Positions 1-9,389 are shown, counted from the first letter of the stretch. The stretch is 64,000 nt of DNA from Accumulibacter sp. (GCA_020049495.1 JAIFKU010000035.1:51350-115349); one strand, 5' to 3'. Made by a program: numbers and translations. The notes: generated by a model not told the origin, from the sequence alone.

Positions 1-225
1 TCCGGCGCGTCCAATGAAGAAGCCGTGGTTTATATGATTGGTACGCTTTACGGCGAATGGCTGGATGGCACCCCATTCAGTGGCAACCGTTATATTGACC
101 GATACGTCGTCAAGGAAGGCCGGATTACCGAAATGCAAGTCTGGAACGACAGTGCGGAATGGCTTCTCGTCCGCGCCGGCCTGGCTGACGCATGGCCTTC
201 GCCAATGGGAAACAGTCATGACTGA
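1..225 (+). CDS. NTF2/SnoaL-like protein, C-terminal fragment
   Basis: The reading frame is open from the first base, so the N-terminus lies outside the window; 74 residues are visible. The pattern NRYIDRYVVKEGRI followed by Q-W-x-D-x-A resembles the last beta strands of the NTF2/SnoaL fold used by small ketosteroid-isomerase-like proteins and ring-hydroxylating dioxygenase small subunits. The stop overlaps the next start by 8 bases, so translation is probably coupled to the deacetylase-like gene and both belong to one catabolic operon. Substrate is unknown; the fold assignment from a fragment is moderate. Confidence 0.6.
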   Translation, partial: SGASNEEAVVYMIGTLYGEWLDGTPFSGNRYIDRYVVKEGRITEMQVWNDSAEWLLVRAGLADAWPSPMGNSHD

Positions 226-1123
226 CGATCTTCGTTTTGGCCCGCTTCCCACGCCAGGTCGCTTTCCTTACACTGCCATTGACAAGCGACAAGACTACAA
301 CTGGCCCAATGAGACGCGACTTGCGGTCTATATTGGCTTCAACATCGAGCACTTCGCCTTTGCACAAGGACTGGGAGCTTGTATCGGGCCGGTATCGGCG
401 CAGCCGGATGTACTCAATTACAGTTGGCGTGAATATGGCAACCGCGTCGGTGCATGGCGTTGCCTGGATGTCTTCAATCGCCTCGGGCTCCCGACCGGTG
501 CACTGATCAATACAGCACTCTACGACCACTGTCCGGAACTGGTCGCAGCTTTCGCCGCACGCGGTGACGAGATCATCGGCCATGGTCATAGCAACGCCAT
601 GCGTCAGAGTGATCTCGGCGAAGAAGGAGAGCGCATTTTGCTCTGCCACTGTCGAGACCGAATCATCGAGGAAAGCGGCACAGCGCCCAGTGGCTGGCTG
701 TCACCCTGGATTTCGGAAAGCACGGTAACCACGGATCTCCTTGCCGAAACAGGCTACCACTACACGCTCAACTGGTGCCACGACGACCAGCCGATACCCA
801 TGGCAACGCGAAACGGTACGTTGTGGTCAGTTCCCTATTCGCAGGAGGCGAATGACATACCGATGATCATTGCCCGGCGAATGGATGGCAAGGACTTCGC
901 CCAGCTGATTATTGACCAATTCGACGAGATGCTCGACCAATCGACGCGTCAGCCGCTGGTTTTGGGCATTGCACTGCACCCATACGTCATTGGGCAGCCT
1001 TACCGCTTGCGCCACTTCAGAAGAGCGCTGGAACACATTGCTTCGGCGCGTGATGCCAATAAAATATGGATGACGACACCAGGTGCCATCTGCAGGCATG
1101 TCGACCAACGGAGTGATCTTTGA
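218..1123 (+). CDS. Polysaccharide deacetylase (NodB-fold) family hydrolase
   Basis: A 301-residue protein starting at the ATG that overlaps the upstream stop. It fits the NodB-homology/PuuE (allantoinase-like) branch of the polysaccharide deacetylase superfamily. The N-terminus has an R-L-A-V-Y strand leading into NIEHF at the usual first metal/catalytic position, GHGHSN at residues 121-126 supplies metal-ligand histidines, and LHPYVIG near residue 253 is the late histidine motif. Members of this branch hydrolyse C-N bonds of cyclic or acylated amides as well as sugars, and an amidase follows, so a two-step amide or ureide degradation is plausible. The actual substrate cannot be read from sequence. 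Confidence 0.8.
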   Translation: MTDDLRFGPLPTPGRFPYTAIDKRQDYNWPNETRLAVYIGFNIEHFAFAQGLGACIGPVSAQPDVLNYSWREYGNRVGAWRCLDVFNRLGLPTGALINTALYDHCPELVAAFAARGDEIIGHGHSNAMRQSDLGEEGERILLCHCRDRIIEESGTAPSGWLSPWISESTVTTDLLAETGYHYTLNWCHDDQPIPMATRNGTLWSVPYSQEANDIPMIIARRMDGKDFAQLIIDQFDEMLDQSTRQPLVLGIALHPYVIGQPYRLRHFRRALEHIASARDANKIWMTTPGAICRHVDQRSDL

Positions 1124-1158
1124 ACCCATGAGCTCTCAGATCTGGCTCACTTTACTGA

Positions 1159-2379
1159 ATGAAAAGCATGAAAACACCTTGTGTATTGAACGACACCGTC
1201 GGCGCCTTCGTGCCACACGGCCATTTCACTCTATCACCATCACATGAAGGCCCTTTGAGCGGCTTGCGATTTGCCGCCAAGGATTTGTTCGATGTTGCCG
1301 GGCATCCCACGGGAGCAGGAAATCCAGACTGGCTGATATCGCACCCGCTGCCGGAAACGCACAGCCCGGTGATTGCACTTCTGCTTGAACAAGGCGCGGA
1401 GCTGTGCGGAAAAACTCTGACAGATGAACTGGCCTACAGCATTCATGGGCATAACATCCACTACGGCATGCCGATCAACTCGGCAGCGCCCGAGCGCATT
1501 CCAGGCGGATCATCCTCCGGGTCGGTGGCGGCGGTTGCCGCACGCCTGGTTGATTTTGCCCTGGGAACCGACACCGGCGGATCAACGCGCGTTCCGGCAA
1601 GCTACTGTGGGGTATGGGGTCTGCGCACCACGCATGGCCTGCTCTCACGTGAAGGTCTGGTGCCCCTGCACCCGAGTTTCGATACCGTCACCTGGTTCGC
1701 CCATGAGCCGGATATTTTTGCCCGTGTCGCCGAAGTGCTGCTGCCCGTGTCAGACTTTGCGCCAAAGCGCGTGCTCTGCCTTGACGATGCGTGGCGGTTG
1801 GCCGACGACAGTTTCCAGTCAGCACTCGCTGCCGTCAGGAAAACACTGGCGGAGTTGCTGAACACTGACGCGGTGGATCAGCCAATATCCGCCACCTCGC
1901 TTGACGAATGGCGTCAGGTTTATGTCACGGCCGGAGCCTTCGAAGGCTGGCAAGTGCATGGGGCATGGATTTCAGCCCATTCCCCCAAATTTGCGCCGCC
2001 GATTACTGCCCGCTGGGAAGCCGCCGCAAAAATCACTTCACAACAATCCACGACGGCCCAACTGCGCTGGGCTGAAATCCGGAAACACGTTCGTGGAATA
2101 CTGGGAAGTGACACCGTTGCCATCCTGCCATCCGCCGCGAGTGTTGCCCCTTTACGCACGGCAGCCAATGCCACCATTGAAGAAACGCGGATTCGAACCA
2201 TGCAGATTTGTTGTATTGCAGGGCTCTCCGGACTACCGCAGGTCAGTATCCCGATGACCGACCCGACAGGGTTGCCTGTCGGTATCTCTCTACTGGGCCC
2301 GGAGGGGAGTGATCGGGCACTGATTCGGCTGGCCACTCAATTGAAGTCAAAGCTTGATGTAGAATGCAAAATCATTTGA
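1159..2379 (+). CDS. Amidase signature family hydrolase
   Basis: A 406-residue amidase signature enzyme. The catalytic Lys-cisSer-Ser set is visible: Lys41 in AAKDLFD, Ser118 in GGSSSGS and Ser142 in GTDTGGSTR. The 77- and 24-residue spacings are those of malonamidase- and FAAH-type enzymes. It would hydrolyse a carboxamide in the cytoplasm. It lies 35 bases after the deacetylase-like gene and overlaps the following GntR-family gene, so the cluster reads as hydrolases plus their own regulator. ATGs at 1159 and 1168 are both possible and neither has a strong ribosome-binding site. Substrate unknown; GatA is unlikely given the short C-terminus and context. Confidence 0.88.
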   Translation: MKSMKTPCVLNDTVGAFVPHGHFTLSPSHEGPLSGLRFAAKDLFDVAGHPTGAGNPDWLISHPLPETHSPVIALLLEQGAELCGKTLTDELAYSIHGHNIHYGMPINSAAPERIPGGSSSGSVAAVAARLVDFALGTDTGGSTRVPASYCGVWGLRTTHGLLSREGLVPLHPSFDTVTWFAHEPDIFARVAEVLLPVSDFAPKRVLCLDDAWRLADDSFQSALAAVRKTLAELLNTDAVDQPISATSLDEWRQVYVTAGAFEGWQVHGAWISAHSPKFAPPITARWEAAAKITSQQSTTAQLRWAEIRKHVRGILGSDTVAILPSAASVAPLRTAANATIEETRIRTMQICCIAGLSGLPQVSIPMTDPTGLPVGISLLGPEGSDRALIRLATQLKSKLDVECKII

Positions 2380-3158
2380 TCAACAATCCAGTCAATTTAT
2401 GTCTTCAATCTCCGTTGTTTGCCATGGCCAAAAATAGTTCTGAACTTCAGAACGCCAGCTTCAAGAAACGCACAAAATTGACTGTCTCTGCCAATGATTG
2501 CGAGGAGGCGATCTACAAAACGATTTTCGAGAGCGTCATGACGCAGCGACTGAAGCCGGGTACCAAGCTGCCCGAGGCCTCACTCTGCGAACTGTTCAGC
2601 GCCAGTCGGGCAACCGTACGCAAAGTCTTGCAGAGTCTGGCGCACGACCACATCGTTGAACTTCGTCCCAATCGCGGAGCCAGCGTTGCCGCGCCAACCC
2701 CGGAGCAAACCCGTGAAATCTTCGAAGCGAGACGGATACTGGAATCGTCCATTGTCCGACTCGCGGCTGTTAACGCCAAACGCTTAGACATCGCTACCTT
2801 GCGACAACGTCTTAAGCAGGAACATGCTTCGCTGGATCGCTTACCCCAACCCGAATGGGTGCGGCTCGCCAGTTCATTCCATCTGGCCGTGGCCGAAACG
2901 GCCGGCAATCCGATTCTCACGCACTATCTGATCGAACTGGTCTCGCGTTGCTCGCTGATCGTGGCATTGTATGAACCGCCTGGAAACGCTTCCTGTGAGC
3001 ATGAAGAGCACAGCCGGATCGTCGATTACATCGAGCAGGGTGACGGAGACCGGGCAGCTCGCCTGATGGAAAATCATTTAAGCAACCTGGAGAAGAATGT
3101 CTTTCTCAATCCTGAAGAAGATGATCATTCACTTGGGCGAATGCTTGGATTGAAATAA
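2364..3158 (+). CDS. GntR family transcriptional regulator (FadR/FCD type)
   Basis: A winged-helix GntR domain (about residues 50-110: I-Y-K-T-I-F ... LKPGTKLPEASL ... SRATVRKVLQSL) is followed by an FCD ligand-binding domain with the helix HEEHSRIVDYIEQGD and a C-terminal H-L-S-N-L-E. FadR-subfamily proteins typically repress a neighbouring catabolic operon until an organic acid binds the FCD pocket. The amidase stop overlaps this start by 16 bases, suggesting autoregulation of the cluster. An internal ATG at 2424 (MAKNSSEL) is an equally good start, since no clear ribosome-binding site favours either. Effector unknown. Confidence 0.85.
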   Translation: MQNHLINNPVNLCLQSPLFAMAKNSSELQNASFKKRTKLTVSANDCEEAIYKTIFESVMTQRLKPGTKLPEASLCELFSASRATVRKVLQSLAHDHIVELRPNRGASVAAPTPEQTREIFEARRILESSIVRLAAVNAKRLDIATLRQRLKQEHASLDRLPQPEWVRLASSFHLAVAETAGNPILTHYLIELVSRCSLIVALYEPPGNASCEHEEHSRIVDYIEQGDGDRAARLMENHLSNLEKNVFLNPEEDDHSLGRMLGLK

Positions 3159-3576
3159 CGACCGAGTAGTCTAGCCATCGTCCACTCAACCAGCTAACGC
3201 TATGTAGGCCCTAATACCCACTGGAGGAGAAGCTGTCGAATCAGAATGATTTATTGACCAAGGCCATCTTTTTGATGGACAACAGCTATTTCAGAGATAA
3301 AGACTCAACAACAGCTTAGACCGACCTGCCGTCTGTGAGTGGTCGGACAGAATGACAGCTCCACTCTGATAACTGCCGTCTCACCCCTGTGAGCACGACC
3401 GGCCGGATTGGGTCGCTTGCGGAAATGAGGCCGAATACAAAACCAAAATTCAGACCCAGCAAGGTAAGCCTCGGAACAGGCCTATCCACCCTGGAGATGC
3501 TTGTTGATACCAACTGGTTTTGGCGCGAAACCGGCTCAGTTAACCGGAAAATTCGAAAACCCGATTTGATTTTCCT
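3159..3576. other. Intergenic region between convergent genes, no gene found
   Basis: About 420 bases between the convergent GntR and corA genes. The middle (roughly 3330-3440) has G/C-rich text around GACCGGCCGGATTGGGTCG that resembles widely dispersed non-coding proteobacterial intergenic debris. A short ccatc-ttttt-gatgg hairpin lies near 3266-3281 but has no T tract. The short open frames on both strands have no recognisable protein features. Confidence 0.5.
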
Positions 3577-4881
3577 TTAGCGCAGCCAGCCTTTTTTCCC
3601 GAAAAACCAGAATGGAACAGCCACGGATATGAACATCAGCGCCAGCGAGAACGGGTAGCCGTACTCCCAGTTGATCTCGGGGAACCAGTTTTTGAAGTTC
3701 ATGCCGTAGATGCTGGCGATCAGGGTGGGCGGCAGCATGGCGACCGAGGCCACGGAAAAGATCTTGATGATCTTGTTCTGGTTGATGTTGATGAAGCCAA
3801 CCGTGGCGTCCATCAGGAAGTTGATCTTCCCGAACAGGAATGACGTGTGCCCGTCGAGCGATTCGATGTCGCGCAGAATCTGGCGCGCGTCCTCCAGTTG
3901 TTCGGTATTGAGGAACTTGCCCCGGGTCAGGAAGGAGACGGCGCGCCGGGTGTCATGAACGTTGCGCCGGATGCGCCCGTTGAGGTCTTCCTCGCGCGCG
4001 ATGTCGGCCAGGATCTTGGCCGCTTCGGTATCGGTGATTTCGGTGCCCAGCACATGCTTGCTTACATCTTCCAGCGCGGCATAGACGTCCTCCAGCGCGT
4101 CGGCCGAATACTCGGCATCGGCGGCGTAGAGATCGAGCAGAACATCCTTGCCGTCGGTCACGTAACCGGGTTGCGTACGTGCCCGCAAGCGTTGCAGACG
4201 GAACACCGGCAGTTCTTCGGTACGCACGGTGAACAGGATGTCCCGGTGCAGAATCAGCGCCACCGCCACGTTGCGCGACCCTTCCTTGGTATCGAGCAGA
4301 AAGTCGGAGTGCAGGTGAATTTCACCGTTGTCCTCGACGTAGAAGCGCGCACTCGCCTCGAGGTCGGTCAGGCTGCTCGGATTCGGTAATTGGACATCAA
4401 AGAAACGTCCGACCCACGATCGGATCTCCGGTGTCGGAGCGACCAGATCGATCCAGATCGGCTTCAGGCATTTCAGATCGTACGGAGTATTGACGCTGAT
4501 CTGGCTGAGCCGGCCGTTGCGCAGCTCGAAGGCACTGATGGTCGTTTTTTCGTTGCGGTGATGACTGTCGCCGATCAGGTCCTGGCGTACTTCGTCGGAG
4601 AGTATTTCGAGGATGGATTCGCCACGTTCCTCGCGCACTTCATACCAGACAATCAGACGCTCTTCGGGCTCCAGGGCCTCGATGATCCGGGCAATCTCGG
4701 CCAGGGGAACACGTTCCAGCAGGCTGCGCAAGCCGGCCAGATGCTGCTTGTGCACCACGTCTTCGACGAGATCGTGGCGTGGCATGTCCTGACGGTGTAC
4801 GAGATCCTCTACGAGCTTGTGCTTGGCGAGCAGGTCTTTCACACTGGACAGGTGATCCTGAATATTTTTTTCTTCACTCAT
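3577..4881 (-). CDS. corA: CorA-family Mg2+/Co2+ transporter with MgtE-like N-terminal domain
   Basis: 434 residues. The C-terminal part is CorA: a helical funnel, then two membrane helices with the signature YGMN (GMN at residues 393-395) between them, ending in a basic KKGWLR tail. It would form a pentameric inner-membrane channel for Mg2+ or other divalent cations. Unusually, the first ~100 residues (E-I-A-R-I-I-E-A-L-E-P-E-E-R ... ILEILSDEV) read like the MgtE N-domain helical repeat rather than plain CorA. The start at 4881 is chosen because GGGAGG lies 8 bases upstream; the frame extends 11 codons further without such a site. It is separated from mtgA by 125 bases. Confidence 0.88.
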   Translation of the reverse strand: MSEEKNIQDHLSSVKDLLAKHKLVEDLVHRQDMPRHDLVEDVVHKQHLAGLRSLLERVPLAEIARIIEALEPEERLIVWYEVREERGESILEILSDEVRQDLIGDSHHRNEKTTISAFELRNGRLSQISVNTPYDLKCLKPIWIDLVAPTPEIRSWVGRFFDVQLPNPSSLTDLEASARFYVEDNGEIHLHSDFLLDTKEGSRNVAVALILHRDILFTVRTEELPVFRLQRLRARTQPGYVTDGKDVLLDLYAADAEYSADALEDVYAALEDVSKHVLGTEITDTEAAKILADIAREEDLNGRIRRNVHDTRRAVSFLTRGKFLNTEQLEDARQILRDIESLDGHTSFLFGKINFLMDATVGFININQNKIIKIFSVASVAMLPPTLIASIYGMNFKNWFPEINWEYGYPFSLALMFISVAVPFWFFGKKGWLR

Positions 4882-5006
4882 CGCAGGTGCCTCCCCTGTC
4901 TTGCAGCGCTTCAAACAGGCGGGAATTCTAGCACGCTGCGGCGAAGTCGCCGAAGCACATTACACTTTTTCCGGAGGGACGGCGGGCACAACGAGAAAAC
5001 TTCTGT

Positions 5007-5720
5007 TCAGGGCACCTGCGCCGACGGCATGCGGACAAGAATGGCCTCGGCCTTGCTGGCCAGTCCCGGTGCGCCGCGGTTGCGGTCGTAGAAACGCGGA
5101 CTCGGCACCATGCCCGCCAGCCTTGCTGCCTGTTCGTCAGAGAGCTGCGCCGCACTGATGCCGTAATAGTGACGTGCCGCTGCCTCTGCACCGAACACGC
5201 CGTTACCCCATTCAATGACATTGAGGTAAACCTCGAAGATGCGCTGCTTGCTCCACACGGCCTCGATCATCAAGGTCACTACGGCTTCCTGGGCCTTGCG
5301 CCAGGGGGTTTTCGAAGGCGTCAGAAAGAGGTTTTTGGCCAGTTGCTGCGAGATGGTCGAGCCGCCGGCAACGACCTTGCCTTTTTTCCGGTTTTTCTCG
5401 AGGGCTTTCTGGATGCCGTCCCAGTCGAAGCCTTCGTGATGGACAAACAGATCGTCTTCGGCGACGATCAGGGCGCGCTTCAGGTGATTCGAAATTTTTG
5501 CGTAGTCGACCCACTGTTTTTTGAGCTGGGCCTTGGGATCTTTGACCTGCAGCTCGACAAGGCGGATTTCCATGAAGCGCGTGCTATCCGGGTTAACCCA
5601 GTTCCACCAGAGTACCCAGCCAAACAGCCAGAACTGGTAAAGCAATAACAGCCCGAACAACGCGAGAACGAGCCATTTTGCCCAGTGCGCAACAAAGCTC
5701 GCGGCACGCTTACCGCTCAT
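5007..5720 (-). CDS. mtgA: Monofunctional biosynthetic peptidoglycan transglycosylase
   Basis: 237 residues with one N-terminal membrane helix (about residues 14-40) and a GT51 domain. Catalytic Glu88 sits in AEDDLFVHHEGFD, followed by GGSTISQQLAKNLFL and the KRIFE-like stretch SKQRIFEVYLNVIEWG. The enzyme polymerises lipid II glycan strands on the outer face of the inner membrane. Its start overlaps the aroE stop by 4 bases (ATGA), so it is the last coupled gene of the uppP-to-mtgA run. Length and motifs match the MtgA family, and no transpeptidase domain is present. Confidence 0.96.
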   Translation of the reverse strand: MSGKRAASFVAHWAKWLVLALFGLLLLYQFWLFGWVLWWNWVNPDSTRFMEIRLVELQVKDPKAQLKKQWVDYAKISNHLKRALIVAEDDLFVHHEGFDWDGIQKALEKNRKKGKVVAGGSTISQQLAKNLFLTPSKTPWRKAQEAVVTLMIEAVWSKQRIFEVYLNVIEWGNGVFGAEAAARHYYGISAAQLSDEQAARLAGMVPSPRFYDRNRGAPGLASKAEAILVRMPSAQVP

Positions 5721-6532
5721 GCCTTCTGCAGAAGTTCCATGACCGGGGCAATGCCGGGACGTACGCCCCGCCAGACATAAAAGGATTCAGCCGCCTGTTC
5801 CAGAAGCATGCCCAGTCCTTCGGAAATCACCGCCGCCCCCTGCTCTCGGGCAAAGATCCGGTAAGGGGTATCGCCGAGGCCATACATCATTTTGTAAGCC
5901 AGGCTGCCGGGAGCGAAAATGCCCTCGGGCAATGCCGGCATTGTTCCATGGAGACTGGCCGATGTGGCGTTGATGACGATGTCGAAGGTTTTCCCGGCCA
6001 GATCAGGCAAGTCGCAGCCGGAGACGGGGCCAAGATGGGTAAAATGATCGACCAGCACATGCGTCTTGGACTCCGTGCGGTTGGAAATGACCAGAGCGGA
6101 CGGTCGTTCATCGAGCAGCGGCCCGATCACACCGCGTGCCGCCCCGCCTGCGCCGAGCAGCAGGACACGCTTGCCGGTGATGGGCTGGGCGAGATTGACG
6201 GTGATGTCGCGGATCAGCCCGACGCCGTCGGTGTTGTCGCCGATAACTTCATCGCCGTCGAAGAGCAGCGTATTGGCTGCGCCTGCCAGTTCGGCGCGCG
6301 CGGTCAGCCGGGTCACCAGCTGAAAGGCTTCCTGCTTGAACGGCACGGTGACATTGGCGCCGCGCCCACCCGCGGCAATGAAGGCGTCCACCGCATCGGC
6401 AAAGCCCTCGAGCGAGGCAAGAATGGCCTTGTATTCGATATCCTCGCCGGTCTGGCGGGCGAAGGCGGCGTGGATGACGGGCGACTTGCTGTGGCCGATG
6501 GGATTGCCGAAAACGCAGTATTTATCAGTCAT
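5717..6532 (-). CDS. aroE: Shikimate dehydrogenase
   Basis: 271 residues. The N-terminal substrate domain begins YCVFGNPIGHSKSP, with the catalytic lysine in NVTVPFKQEA and the aspartate in DNTDGVG. The Rossmann part has GAGGAARG and an NRT motif (SNRTESK), indicating NADP+ preference. It reduces 3-dehydroshikimate in the aromatic amino acid pathway. It lies 36 bases after the tonB-like gene and is coupled to mtgA. Motifs and length are those of typical proteobacterial AroE. Confidence 0.96.
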   Translation of the reverse strand: MTDKYCVFGNPIGHSKSPVIHAAFARQTGEDIEYKAILASLEGFADAVDAFIAAGGRGANVTVPFKQEAFQLVTRLTARAELAGAANTLLFDGDEVIGDNTDGVGLIRDITVNLAQPITGKRVLLLGAGGAARGVIGPLLDERPSALVISNRTESKTHVLVDHFTHLGPVSGCDLPDLAGKTFDIVINATSASLHGTMPALPEGIFAPGSLAYKMMYGLGDTPYRIFAREQGAAVISEGLGMLLEQAAESFYVWRGVRPGIAPVMELLQKA

Positions 6533-6568
6533 GTCGATCTGTTGGTGTGGTGAAGGATGGCTTGGAGT

Positions 6569-7480
6569 TCAGCGCGTCGAATTGGTTTCAAGCTGATTAT
6601 GGCGGGTGAACGTCCAACTGCGGGTAAATTCCAGGATATCGTAATCGCGCCGGATATCCGGGGTAAACGCACCAAAGGGGGCAGCCATCTGCACAATGCG
6701 GAGGGCTGCATCATCAAGTATCTTGTGGCCTGAAGACCGGTTGATTTCCACGCGGTCGATACTGCCATCGCTTTTTATTCTGACCGACAGAATGAGGCTT
6801 CCGTACAGCTTGCCCTTGGCCGCCTCCGGGTAATTCAGGGTACCGACGCGTTCAACCTTGATGCGCCAGTCTTCGCTGTATTGGGCGTAACTGACGCCCT
6901 CGGCCCGGGTACCCATGTTCTTCACCCGCGGGCGCTTGTTGTATTCGTCGGTCTGCCGGTCGATTTCGCCCTCAAGCCGCGCCATTTCGAGCGCCCGCGT
7001 GGCCAGATCGCGGCCGCTCAGGCTGGTGACTGTTTCAGGCTGGGCTTCCTTGTCGGCCTGGAGACGGGCTGTTTCCTTTCTGCGCGCCAGGGCCAGCAAG
7101 TGCTGCTGTTGCGCTTCAAGGGCCTGCACGCGCTTTTGCGCCTGCTCCAGTTCGCTGCCGCTCTGCTGTCTGGCTGAGGGCGGCAGGGGTGTCCTGGTCC
7201 GGCGGTTCTGCTCCGTGTTACCGCCGCCGTCAAGATTGGCCTGGGCCAGCGCCTGGGCGTTCGTCGGTTTGCGCGCCGACTTGCTGTTCACCAGGATGAT
7301 GTCCAGAGCCTTGTCCTGGAAGGCCCGCGAGGCCTCGGGAAACTTGAAGTGGAGCGAGAGCAGCACGGCGTGGAAAAACAGCGAGGCACCCAGCGCGATC
7401 CACAGATTGCGGTCGGCGGGGGGCACAGCCCACAGGTGGCGGGTTACGCTGCTCACGTCAGTCAATGGCCTCCACAGCAT
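6569..7480 (-). CDS. TonB-family energy transducer protein
   Basis: About 303 residues: a cytoplasmic N-terminus, a membrane anchor (about residues 27-45, LWIALGASLFFHAVLLSL), a long charged coiled-coil linker rich in Q, A, R and E, and a TonB C-terminal domain (YPEAAKGKLYGSLILSVRI ... DGSIDRVEI). TonB proteins transmit proton-motive force to outer-membrane receptors. No exbB or exbD is adjacent, so the partner complex must be elsewhere. ATG 7480 overlaps the upstream ribonuclease stop by 23 bases. A GTG at 7456, two bases after that stop and with TGGAGG upstream, is a credible alternative start. A partner role for BtuB in this window is possible but unproven. Confidence 0.85.
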   Translation of the reverse strand: MLWRPLTDVSSVTRHLWAVPPADRNLWIALGASLFFHAVLLSLHFKFPEASRAFQDKALDIILVNSKSARKPTNAQALAQANLDGGGNTEQNRRTRTPLPPSARQQSGSELEQAQKRVQALEAQQQHLLALARRKETARLQADKEAQPETVTSLSGRDLATRALEMARLEGEIDRQTDEYNKRPRVKNMGTRAEGVSYAQYSEDWRIKVERVGTLNYPEAAKGKLYGSLILSVRIKSDGSIDRVEINRSSGHKILDDAALRIVQMAAPFGAFTPDIRRDYDILEFTRSWTFTRHNQLETNSTR

Positions 7481-9389
7481 CCTCGCTGAACTCCTCGATC
7501 CCGGGTATAGACTCGTTCAGCGTCTCGAGATAGCGACAGCCGAGTTCAAGCGTCAGCGGGTCGATCGATTCGATGCTCAGGCGCAGACGCTGACCCGGCT
7601 TCAGATCGGGCGCCGACGCAATACGCTGAATTATGGGCAGATGATCGAGTTTGGCAAGTCCTTCGCGGCGAAGCGTTGCGTCGATGGTCATCAGGCCTTG
7701 TTGTTGCAGCCAGCGCAGGCACCAGTAACGTTCCATGCCGCGCTGGAATTCGGCGTAGGCGCTGTAGGTCAGGTCAAAATCGCGCATGGCGGCAAACAGG
7801 GCCTCCGATTTCGCGCCAAAATGGGGCGTCTCGCCATTCAGGCAGGCGATCAGCTGCCACTGGTTGAGCAGATCGACGTAGCGGCGCAGCGGCGATGAGG
7901 ACCAGGCATACTGCGCGACACCTAGGCCGTCGTGCGGTTGCGGCGAAGTCGTCATGCGCACCTTGCCGCCAGTCTGCGCACGGTAGATGGCCGGAATGCC
8001 CTTTTCGGCGAGCAGACCGCCCCAGGTGCTGTTGGCGACAATCATCAGTTCGGCGACCAGCTTGTCGAGCGGGCTGCCTCGCCGGCGCTCGTTGATCTCG
8101 ACGCGACAGTGCTCGGGGGTGGCCGGATCGCCGGCGATGGCAAAGTTGTAATCGTTGTTGCCGGGCATCGCCGAGGGCTTGCCGCGCCGGCCTTCGCAGG
8201 CGTTGGCCAGATGCCAGAGCGTTTTTAGCTCGTCACGAAAGGCAAATTCGGGCAGGCCCTCAGCCAGCGTCTGCTCGTTGAACAGCGGTTCGAGATCGTG
8301 ATGACGCAGGTTGGCGACTATTGGCACCATCTCGACGAGCGATTCGTGTGCCGAGATTTCGAACTCGGGCGTCACCGTCAGGTAAAGCGAAAGCGATGGA
8401 CAGTCGCGACCGGCGGACAGCGTGAATTTGCCGACCGCCGCTTCGGGCAGCATGGTGATCTTGTTACCCGGCATGTAGACGGTGGATAGTCGTTCGCGCG
8501 CCAAGCTGTCGAGCGGCGAACCCGGCACAATGCCCAGCCCCGGCGCCGCGATATGGATACCGACGCGCCAGCCGAGGCCGGGTAGGACCTGCAGCGAAAA
8601 CGCATCGTCGATTTCGGTGGTCGCGGCATCGTCGATCGAGAACGCCTGCACCCTGGCGCGCGGCAAGCCGGTCGGCGGCAAGGGCAGGTCGGTGGCCGGG
8701 AAATCAACACCGCGCGGGAAGTATTCAAGCAGAAAGCGCTGCAGATGGTAATCGTGGGCCGAACGAATGGCTCCGCACTTGTGCAGCAGATGCAGCGCCG
8801 AGAGACCGGTTTCGGCGCAGGCCGTTTCCAGCGCCTTGGTCTCCGGGCGATTGCGGTCGGGCTTGTAGAGCAACTGATTGAGCAGCGGTAAAAATTCGGG
8901 CGGCAGGGCGAAAGCCGTCAGTTCGCCAACCATGCGTTCGATAGCCAGAGCCTGCTGACGCTTCTTTTCCAGACCGGCCAGAGCCGCTGCCAGGATTTCT
9001 GCCGGGGCCTTGCGGAAGCGCCCCTTGCCCTTGCGGTGAAAATACACGGGGGCGGCATGCAGCGCCAGCAGCAGCGCAGACGACTCAATCGCCGAGGCCT
9101 TGTGACCGGTGCCACCGAAGTAGTCATCGGCAAAAGCGCAAAAGGAAAATTCGCCGTCGCCGGCGCACTCCCAGAGAAATTCGGTTTCGATGTCCGCAGC
9201 GAGTGCCTCGGCCCGACTCAGCAATTCGCCGGGCGCCGGTTCCTGAAAACGCAACAGAACATTGCTCGACTTGATCTTGGCGCGCTTGCCGGAGGCCGTC
9301 TCGACCTGCAACGAGGCGTCGTTGTCGGTCAGGATAGTGGCGGTTTTGAAGGCGCCGTCTTCTTCGAACAGAACATGCATCGCCGGCAT
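7458..9389 (-). CDS. RNB-domain (RNase II family) exoribonuclease
   Basis: About 643 residues. The RNB catalytic core carries SIDDAATTEIDDAFSL, aligning with the metal-binding aspartate cluster of RNase II, with Glu at the position that is Asp207 in E. coli. The later motif SSPLRRYVDLLNQWQL is the conserved RNA-contacting RRY region, and a C-terminal S1-like OB segment follows. It degrades RNA processively 3' to 5'. The start at 9389 is chosen because the ATG overlaps the preceding TAA (TAATG). The frame also permits a TTG four codons upstream and an ATG three codons downstream. It is a shortened RNase II relative rather than canonical Rnb or RNase R. Confidence 0.9.
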   Translation of the reverse strand: MPAMHVLFEEDGAFKTATILTDNDASLQVETASGKRAKIKSSNVLLRFQEPAPGELLSRAEALAADIETEFLWECAGDGEFSFCAFADDYFGGTGHKASAIESSALLLALHAAPVYFHRKGKGRFRKAPAEILAAALAGLEKKRQQALAIERMVGELTAFALPPEFLPLLNQLLYKPDRNRPETKALETACAETGLSALHLLHKCGAIRSAHDYHLQRFLLEYFPRGVDFPATDLPLPPTGLPRARVQAFSIDDAATTEIDDAFSLQVLPGLGWRVGIHIAAPGLGIVPGSPLDSLARERLSTVYMPGNKITMLPEAAVGKFTLSAGRDCPSLSLYLTVTPEFEISAHESLVEMVPIVANLRHHDLEPLFNEQTLAEGLPEFAFRDELKTLWHLANACEGRRGKPSAMPGNNDYNFAIAGDPATPEHCRVEINERRRGSPLDKLVAELMIVANSTWGGLLAEKGIPAIYRAQTGGKVRMTTSPQPHDGLGVAQYAWSSSPLRRYVDLLNQWQLIACLNGETPHFGAKSEALFAAMRDFDLTYSAYAEFQRGMERYWCLRWLQQQGLMTIDATLRREGLAKLDHLPIIQRIASAPDLKPGQRLRLSIESIDPLTLELGCRYLETLNESIPGIEEFSEDAVEAID

